A stretch of 64,000 nucleotides of DNA from Caulobacter segnis (lineage in GTDB: Bacteria; Pseudomonadota; Alphaproteobacteria; Caulobacterales; Caulobacteraceae), in assembly GCF_019931575.1 (NCBI RefSeq), contig NZ_CP082923.1, positions 4,526,001 to 4,590,000 of the forward strand, in the 5' to 3' direction. Within the stretch, counting starts at the first letter, position 1. Each line of letters starts with the position of its first letter. The notes beneath the pieces were generated by a model. It was not told the origin of the DNA. It made no database searches and saw only the letters and a program-made list of their open reading frames with translations. Both the position numbers and the translations under genes were made by a program. Of this stretch, positions 59,350 to 64,000 are shown piece after piece.

Positions 59350-60126
59350 TCAATCCGGTGCGAAGTACTTCGCGAATTCGCCTTGAACGGGGATCTCGTA
59401 GGCCTGCGCCAGGGCGACAAGCTGGATTCCAATCGACTTGCGCAGCGCCCGCAGCGCCTGCTCGAAGTAGCTCCAATCCGGGTCCCCCGAGGAACAGCGG
59501 AGGGTCGCCATGTCCAGGTGTTCCACGCTGTCGTAGAAATGGCGGATCGTTTGCCCAAGCGCGACGATCATCGTGTCGAGCGGACCGCCAGCCCGGCACT
59601 GCCGACGCAGCTTCGTCAGCTCGTGTCGCAGGTTGTCCAGCGACATGCGCACCCGATCGGGAAACTCCGCGTCGAACCTGGCCCAGAACACTCGACGATC
59701 TTCAATCAGCGCCACGACCTGCTCGGCGATGTCGGGCTCCAAGCGGCCAGCGCGCAGCAGCTCCAGGCTATCGGACCAACCCTTCTGGCGGATCTCCGCG
59801 ATCATGTTGTCGTGGCTGCGCTTCCAGCCCCTCAGAGTGTCGACCGGGTAGCCGACGGCGTCCTTGTCGACGATGTCGCCACACTCTCGGCAGAGCCACA
59901 GCCCGTTGTCGGGGGAGCTTCGCTCTTCCGGGGACTGATTGGCGTCGTAGCGCGCAAACCCCGGCGAAGCCGCGCAGATGTGGGCGGCGTGACCGGTCTT
60001 CAGGCCACGGCTGGAATCGGATCCCGGCCCCGCCGTCAGGCGCAGGCAAAAGGGGTTGGAGCAGAAGTACGCCGCGCGCAGCGCAAGCTCGCGCTTCACG
60101 GGTTCGGGGAAGTTATCTCGGGCCAT
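59350..60126 (-). CDS. HNH-endonuclease-like protein
   Basis: A 258-residue protein with an N-terminal HNH nuclease domain. The zinc Cys pair is Cys22-x4-Cys27, then GHAAHICAASPG (His46, His49), DNGLWLCRECGDIVD (Asn74, Cys79, Cys82) and a final His105 in WKRSHD. The AAHI...NGLxLC...LxxWKxxHD form is common in nucleases from defence and mobile regions. The C-terminal half (about 110-258) is a helical domain without recognised family. It is the first gene of a leftward cluster and reads away from the cytochrome peroxidase gene. Confidence 0.85.
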   Translation of the reverse strand: MARDNFPEPVKRELALRAAYFCSNPFCLRLTAGPGSDSSRGLKTGHAAHICAASPGFARYDANQSPEERSSPDNGLWLCRECGDIVDKDAVGYPVDTLRGWKRSHDNMIAEIRQKGWSDSLELLRAGRLEPDIAEQVVALIEDRRVFWARFDAEFPDRVRMSLDNLRHELTKLRRQCRAGGPLDTMIVALGQTIRHFYDSVEHLDMATLRCSSGDPDWSYFEQALRALRKSIGIQLVALAQAYEIPVQGEFAKYFAPD

Positions 60127-60496
60127 GGGTAGCTCGTGAGTTGAAAGTCGTCGGACTTCGGCGCTGACGACGTTCCGCCGAAGTCGCTACGAGATAGGCA
60201 GACAGAAGAGATACCCGCAAGTGCAATTTAAGCACTAAGGCCCGACACATCTCTCAATTTGGTCAACCAAACGGAAATTCGGTGCCTTTTTGCCACATCT
60301 GCATTTTGGTTTACCAGATCAATTGTCAATATTCACGACATGTAGCGTCAATAATACTGACACCTCGAACCAGAACAGTTTCGTTTTCCAAAATGCGAAA
60401 GCTCCTGCGAGCCGTCGCCCCCTCCGCCCAGCGCGGGACGAAACTAAATCGCCGATCGGCTCTGAAAAAAGTTGGCGACCTATCCGTCCTAACGGC
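60127..60496. promoter_or_regulatory. AT-rich divergent promoter region with TGGT-NN-ACCA sites
   Basis: This 370-bp gap separates the leftward HNH cluster from the rightward peroxidase gene and holds no convincing gene. Bases 60210-60400 are AT-rich. TTTGGT-CA-ACCAAA lies at 60258-60271 and a related TGGT-TT-ACCA at 60307-60316, 47 bp apart from start to start. They may be paired operators for one regulator controlling both directions. No clear -35/-10 boxes were chosen. Confidence 0.4.
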
Positions 60497-61630
60497 ATGG
60501 CCCCTCGCTCCAGCCCGCCGAAACGCTCACCCGACCGGAAGGCAAGCCTGAACCTGGAGCGGATCGCTGGACGGTTGATGCTCATGGCGGCGGCCTGCGC
60601 CGGCATCGTGGGGCTGCTGGCGATGGCGCCGACTCCGCAAGACGACTTCGCTGCGCTTCGTCAGCTCTATTCCGGCCCGCCAGCGACTTGGCCTCGCCCG
60701 GTCTTGGATCCGGGCGCCAAGTTCGAGGAGTTTGGCCCACTGCCGCCTGCCGACCCGAACGCCAACCCCGCGCTGGTCGAGCTTGGCCGCAAGCTCTTCG
60801 AAGAGCCTCGCCTGTCGAAGTCTGGCCAGATCGCCTGCTCGACGTGCCATGTTCCGGAGCTGATGTTCGCCGACAGCTTGCGAACCTCGTTCGGCCACGA
60901 TCGCCAACGCGGCAAGCGCAACGCCCCATCCTTGATGACCTCGGCGTTCAGCAGCTCTTTTTTTTGGGACGGCCGGGCCAGCGATCTGGAGACCCAGATG
61001 CTTGAGCCCCTGACACACGCCGATGAGATGGCGGCCAACCCGCGCGAGATCGAACGCTGGATCAACAAGGACGCCGACTACAAGGCGGGCTTCGCGCCCT
61101 TCGTGAAACGACGGATCGCACTGCCGGACGTGGGTAAGGCCATCGCGGCCTATGAGCGCTCTCTTCGGCCCAAAACCCGATGGGACCGAGTGTTCACCGA
61201 TGGGACCAAGGTGCTTAGCGACCGGCAGCTGCAGGGCCTACACCTGTTTCGCACCAAGGCCGGTTGCGCCAATTGCCATAGCGGCCCAACCCTGAGCGAC
61301 GGCGGCTTCCACAATCTTGGCCTCAGCTTCTATGGACGACCCAACCAGGACCTGGGCCGCTACAACGTCACCGGCGATCCGGCCGACGTCGGCGCCTTCA
61401 AGACGCCCTCCTTGCGCGCCGGGCTCTATACACGGCCCTACATGCACAACGGCTTCTTCCCGTTCCTGGGCGCGGTGGCGCTCTTCTACAATGGCGGCGG
61501 GTTTAAGGATCCGACCGAGCAGGCGACCAATACGACCGCCCCGCCGCCGCGTCCCGATCCGCTGATGAAGAAGCGTGACCTCACCCCCGAGGAGCGGGAA
61601 GCGCTGGTGGCGTTCCTCGAGACGCTTTGA
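60497..61630 (+). CDS. Di-heme cytochrome c peroxidase (MauG/CcpA type)
   Basis: A 377-residue periplasmic protein with two heme-binding motifs, CSTCH and CANCH, each in its own cytochrome c-like domain. The surrounding GRKLFEEPRLSKSGQIACST, FGHDRQRGKRNAPSL and AFKTPSLRAG segments are conserved in bacterial di-heme peroxidases and MauG-type enzymes. ATG 60497 is chosen so that the hydrophobic segment LMLMAAACAGIVGLLAMA serves as the export signal/anchor; ATG 60575 is an alternative. It reduces hydrogen peroxide or oxidises an unknown partner. It stands alone, with 113 bp before the next gene. Confidence 0.9.
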   Translation: MAPRSSPPKRSPDRKASLNLERIAGRLMLMAAACAGIVGLLAMAPTPQDDFAALRQLYSGPPATWPRPVLDPGAKFEEFGPLPPADPNANPALVELGRKLFEEPRLSKSGQIACSTCHVPELMFADSLRTSFGHDRQRGKRNAPSLMTSAFSSSFFWDGRASDLETQMLEPLTHADEMAANPREIERWINKDADYKAGFAPFVKRRIALPDVGKAIAAYERSLRPKTRWDRVFTDGTKVLSDRQLQGLHLFRTKAGCANCHSGPTLSDGGFHNLGLSFYGRPNQDLGRYNVTGDPADVGAFKTPSLRAGLYTRPYMHNGFFPFLGAVALFYNGGGFKDPTEQATNTTAPPPRPDPLMKKRDLTPEEREALVAFLETL

Positions 61631-61743
61631 CCCTCTGCGCAAACCCGTCGCGCCATGGAAGAAGTTGACCCATCAGCTTGCTCAGGTTGAGTGGGTGAGG
61701 CAGGCTAGCTTGACCGGGAACGGCCTAGGGCGCTCGAAAATCC

Positions 61744-63585
61744 ATGGCCAAGCCTCAGCGAACCAAACGGCGAAGACCAGCCAAGTCGTCAGGACCAGCA
61801 CCGATCTATCGCGATGCGATCTCGGCCTGGCTGGCGTTTCAGAAGGTCGGTGGCCTCGACCTGGCCGATCGCGACGCGGATCTGGAAGCGGCAATCCTGA
61901 TCCGGATCGGTCAGCCCTGGGCAAGAACCCTGAGGGACGCGCTGATGATGGCGTCGACGGACGACCTCGTCCGAGCTCTTTTCCTAGCGGTCGCGCCCTT
62001 CGTCGAAATGTTTCGTTCGACGCTCGAGTTCTTCAAGGCGGCAGGCGCGGCCGAAGGGCGAGATCAGTGGTCCATCAAGATTGAAGGCAATCACCTGGGA
62101 CTTGAGGAGTTTCAGAAGTTCATCGCCGCCGCCTCCGAGGTCGCGAGTGAACTGGAGGCGCCGGACATGGAGCGGAACCTGTCCTTTGACCTTTTGGGCA
62201 TGCTTGAAGGCACCTTGGAATCACGAGTTCGCGAAGGTCCGTCGGGAGATTCTGGGGTCGACGCCTGGCTTAGCGCTTACAAATCGGACGAGTTTCCCGA
62301 TCTTCCCGAAAGCCTGGCTTCGCGCCCGCTTCCGCCGTCGCTAGTCGATCTGCGCGCCATGATCACCGCCCGGATCGCGATTGCTCGAGCCGCTATCGGA
62401 ACCCGTCGTGGACTTGGCTCAGTGCCTTGGCGTGAATGGAGCGAGTCCGAACACGACGCATACGACCCGAAGAACGTCGTCCAGGATGAGACGGATGGCT
62501 GGCTGGGACGCGCCGTCTTGGGCCTGCAAGCGGTTGTAACCGCTGGCGCCGCTGCGACCACGAAGGCCGCTACTCGCCTAGACTTCCTTACCGCCGCCCC
62601 CCGGCGGACATTGCAGTACGCGGCGCGCGCCGACCAGCTCGAGCGCATCCTCTCGCTGCCGGTCTGGCGTCACCGCCACGAACTTTACGCCGTATGGGTC
62701 GCGACGGAGATCATCGGAGCCCTTCCGACCCATGAGATCCAACTCCATCAGGAGAACGGCAAGATCGTCTTCGCCTTCAAGGAAACCGAAGTCGCTCGGA
62801 TCGTGTCGGCAAGCCCAGAGCGACGGCTGCTGTCGGAGCGGCGGGTCGAACTGGCCGATCCGATCGGCAAGGGACGCACGGGCGGCGTTCAGCCCGACTA
62901 TGGGATCTGGTCGCAGGACCCCGGTGGCGAGCGCTGCCGCCTGATCATCGAGGTAAAGCACTACAAGCGGTCCAAGTCGGGCTCCTTCCAGGATGTTCTG
63001 ACGGACTACGCCAGGGCGCACCCCTCGGCCAAAATCGCCTTGGTCAATCACGGCTCGATCCCGTCATCGATCCTCGATGGGGTCGATAGGATGGTGCGCC
63101 ATCGCTGTAGTGCGATCGGTGACCTGACCACTCGTCATGATGCGCCGCGCGAGGCCCTCGAACGCCTGGTCCGGGAGGCCGTGGGCGAGCCCAGTCGCCC
63201 AAAACGCAGGGCCGGATCGGCTTCACCGGCGCTCCTCATCGATGTGTCGGGATCCATGGGCGACGCCTTGCGCCATGACATCCGCACGATCGTCGCCGAT
63301 CATGCCCGCCACGAGAGGGTCGAGGTCGTCGCCCTGGTCGACGTGGAGCACATCGGGACGATCTCCATCGATCAGCTGGCCGACGGTCGGCTCGGAGACC
63401 TTCCTTCGCGCGGAACGAATCTTCGGCCTGCCGCGCTCGAACTCGTCGATACGCACGATCTGATCCTGGCGTTCACGGACCGAGAAGGCTTGAACCAGCT
63501 ACGCGCCTCGCCCTTCACACTACGGATCCTCGAGACCTGGGGAGAGGTCTTTCTGGCCAGCGTCTGGCGCGACGGCGGGCGTTGA
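61744..63585 (+). CDS. PD-(D/E)xK-like and von Willebrand A fusion protein
   Basis: A 613-residue cytoplasmic protein. The N-terminal 300 residues are helical and unrecognised. Residues about 308-440 look like a restriction-type PD-(D/E)xK nuclease core: HELYAVWVATEIIG, then VQPDYGIW (Asp385) and RLIIEVKHYKRS (Glu403, Lys405). The C-terminal part is a von Willebrand A domain with an intact metal site DVSGSMGDALR (Asp500, Ser502, Ser504), Thr558 in RGTNL and Asp579 in LAFTDRE. The combination suggests a metal-dependent nuclease regulated by, or recruited through, a vWA adaptor. It lies alone on the plus strand. A defence or DNA-repair role is inference. Confidence 0.8.
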   Translation: MAKPQRTKRRRPAKSSGPAPIYRDAISAWLAFQKVGGLDLADRDADLEAAILIRIGQPWARTLRDALMMASTDDLVRALFLAVAPFVEMFRSTLEFFKAAGAAEGRDQWSIKIEGNHLGLEEFQKFIAAASEVASELEAPDMERNLSFDLLGMLEGTLESRVREGPSGDSGVDAWLSAYKSDEFPDLPESLASRPLPPSLVDLRAMITARIAIARAAIGTRRGLGSVPWREWSESEHDAYDPKNVVQDETDGWLGRAVLGLQAVVTAGAAATTKAATRLDFLTAAPRRTLQYAARADQLERILSLPVWRHRHELYAVWVATEIIGALPTHEIQLHQENGKIVFAFKETEVARIVSASPERRLLSERRVELADPIGKGRTGGVQPDYGIWSQDPGGERCRLIIEVKHYKRSKSGSFQDVLTDYARAHPSAKIALVNHGSIPSSILDGVDRMVRHRCSAIGDLTTRHDAPREALERLVREAVGEPSRPKRRAGSASPALLIDVSGSMGDALRHDIRTIVADHARHERVEVVALVDVEHIGTISIDQLADGRLGDLPSRGTNLRPAALELVDTHDLILAFTDREGLNQLRASPFTLRILETWGEVFLASVWRDGGR

Positions 63586-63593
63586 TCAACGCG

Positions 63594-64000
63594 TCAGGGC
63601 GTCGCGAATTCCACCGGCACCACCAGCTCGATCACCTCGCCGGCGACCGTCTCCGGCGGCTTGGGTAAGGGCGCCGCGCGCTGGGGCAGGCTCACGGCCT
63701 CGCGGTCGAGCATGGCGAAGCCTGAACTGGCTTCCAGACGCGCCGAGAGAACCTTGCCCTGTCGGTCCATCGTGAACCGAACATAGACGACGCCTTGCTG
63801 CCGTCGAACCAGCGCGGCCGCGGGATAGCGGCGGTGCTTGTCGAGCTGGGCCAGCACGCGCCCCTGCCAACTGTCGGGCGCATTGGTGGCCACGCGCGGC
63901 GCGGGCGGGGCGGTGATCGAGGGCGGCGCGCCCTGGACCTGGGGCGCCTTGGGTTCGGGCCTGGGCGGGCTGATCGACAGGGTCTCGGCCGCCGGCACGG
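63594..64000 (-). CDS. tonB: TonB-type energy transducer (5' end cut by window edge)
   Basis: The C-terminal part of a TonB-family protein, about 134 codons. A proline-rich segment (ISPPRPEPKAPQVQGAPP) is followed by the TonB C-terminal domain: WQGRVLAQLDKHRRYPAAAL, then GVVYVRFTMDRQGKVLSARL and the end near IELVVPVEFATP. It transfers energy from the inner membrane to TonB-dependent receptors. The frame appears open at the right edge, so the N-terminal membrane anchor lies outside the window. It ends 9 bp from the vWA gene, tail-to-tail. It may mark return to core genome sequence, but this is not certain. Confidence 0.85.
   Translation of the reverse strand, partial: VPAAETLSISPPRPEPKAPQVQGAPPSITAPPAPRVATNAPDSWQGRVLAQLDKHRRYPAAALVRRQQGVVYVRFTMDRQGKVLSARLEASSGFAMLDREAVSLPQRAAPLPKPPETVAGEVIELVVPVEFATP

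Noticed and set aside
46444..64000. A second copy of the 45-bp tRNA fragment marking the right end of the island
   Set aside because: Reading through the gene-free gaps on both strands gave no match, so the right boundary is not placed in this window.
1..64000. CRISPR arrays, rRNA genes or insertion-sequence transposases
   Set aside because: No regularly spaced direct repeats, no rRNA-like sequence and no transposase-like protein were recognised.

Overview
The window comes from a GC-rich alphaproteobacterium, most likely Caulobacter or a close relative. The evidence is three large TonB-dependent receptors of the Caulobacter/Xanthomonas type, many secreted glycosidases, an ibpA-iatA-iatP inositol ABC operon with a GGAA-N6-TTCC operator, a second-type chemotaxis operon, and consistently GC-rich third codon positions. 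All assignments are from reading the sequence; no database search was run.

1-22.7 kb is a glycan-utilisation region. A TonB-dependent receptor (cut by the left edge), a sugar MFS transporter and a divergent LacI-type regulator come first. They are followed by a GH43 enzyme, a GH2 beta-galactosidase, a second receptor, a GH92 alpha-mannosidase with a C-terminal carbohydrate-binding-like domain, a GH115 alpha-glucuronidase, a GH27 alpha-galactosidase and, convergently, a second GH92. Together these would import branched hemicellulose or glycan fragments through the outer membrane and trim their side chains in the periplasm. 22.7-26.4 kb is the inositol transporter.

26.4-40.3 kb is sensory. It holds a hybrid histidine kinase, a soluble protein with a degenerate MCP hairpin, and a compact leftward chemotaxis operon (STAS, CheY-like, CheA, CheW, two MCPs, CheW, CheR, CheB). 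The two MCP genes share 211 identical bases. 40.5-46.3 kb carries a third TonB receptor, a small divergent HU-like protein, and an ECF sigma factor overlapping a FecR-type anti-sigma gene.

46.4 kb marks the edge of an integrated element: exactly the 3' half of a tRNA-Arg(ACG) gene, followed by a tyrosine integrase. The DNA to the right looks like an accessory or defence-type island. It contains: (a) a three-gene operon of an unknown protein, a small membrane protein and an SF2 helicase, next to a 26-bp perfect palindrome; (b) an alpha/beta hydrolase with an AraC regulator; (c) a tightly overlapping leftward operon of an ASCH protein, a PIN-GNAT-PUA-like triple fusion, a P-loop kinase and an HNH protein; (d) a second leftward cluster with an HNH protein, a 63-aa protein, a GIY-YIG-like protein and an unknown; (e) a di-heme cytochrome c peroxidase; (f) a PD-(D/E)xK-like plus von Willebrand A fusion. 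The window ends in a TonB-type energy transducer. The right boundary of the island (an intact tRNA-Arg) is not seen. Items (a), (c) and (f) are the best candidates for undescribed systems; a defence role is inferred from domain content and context only.
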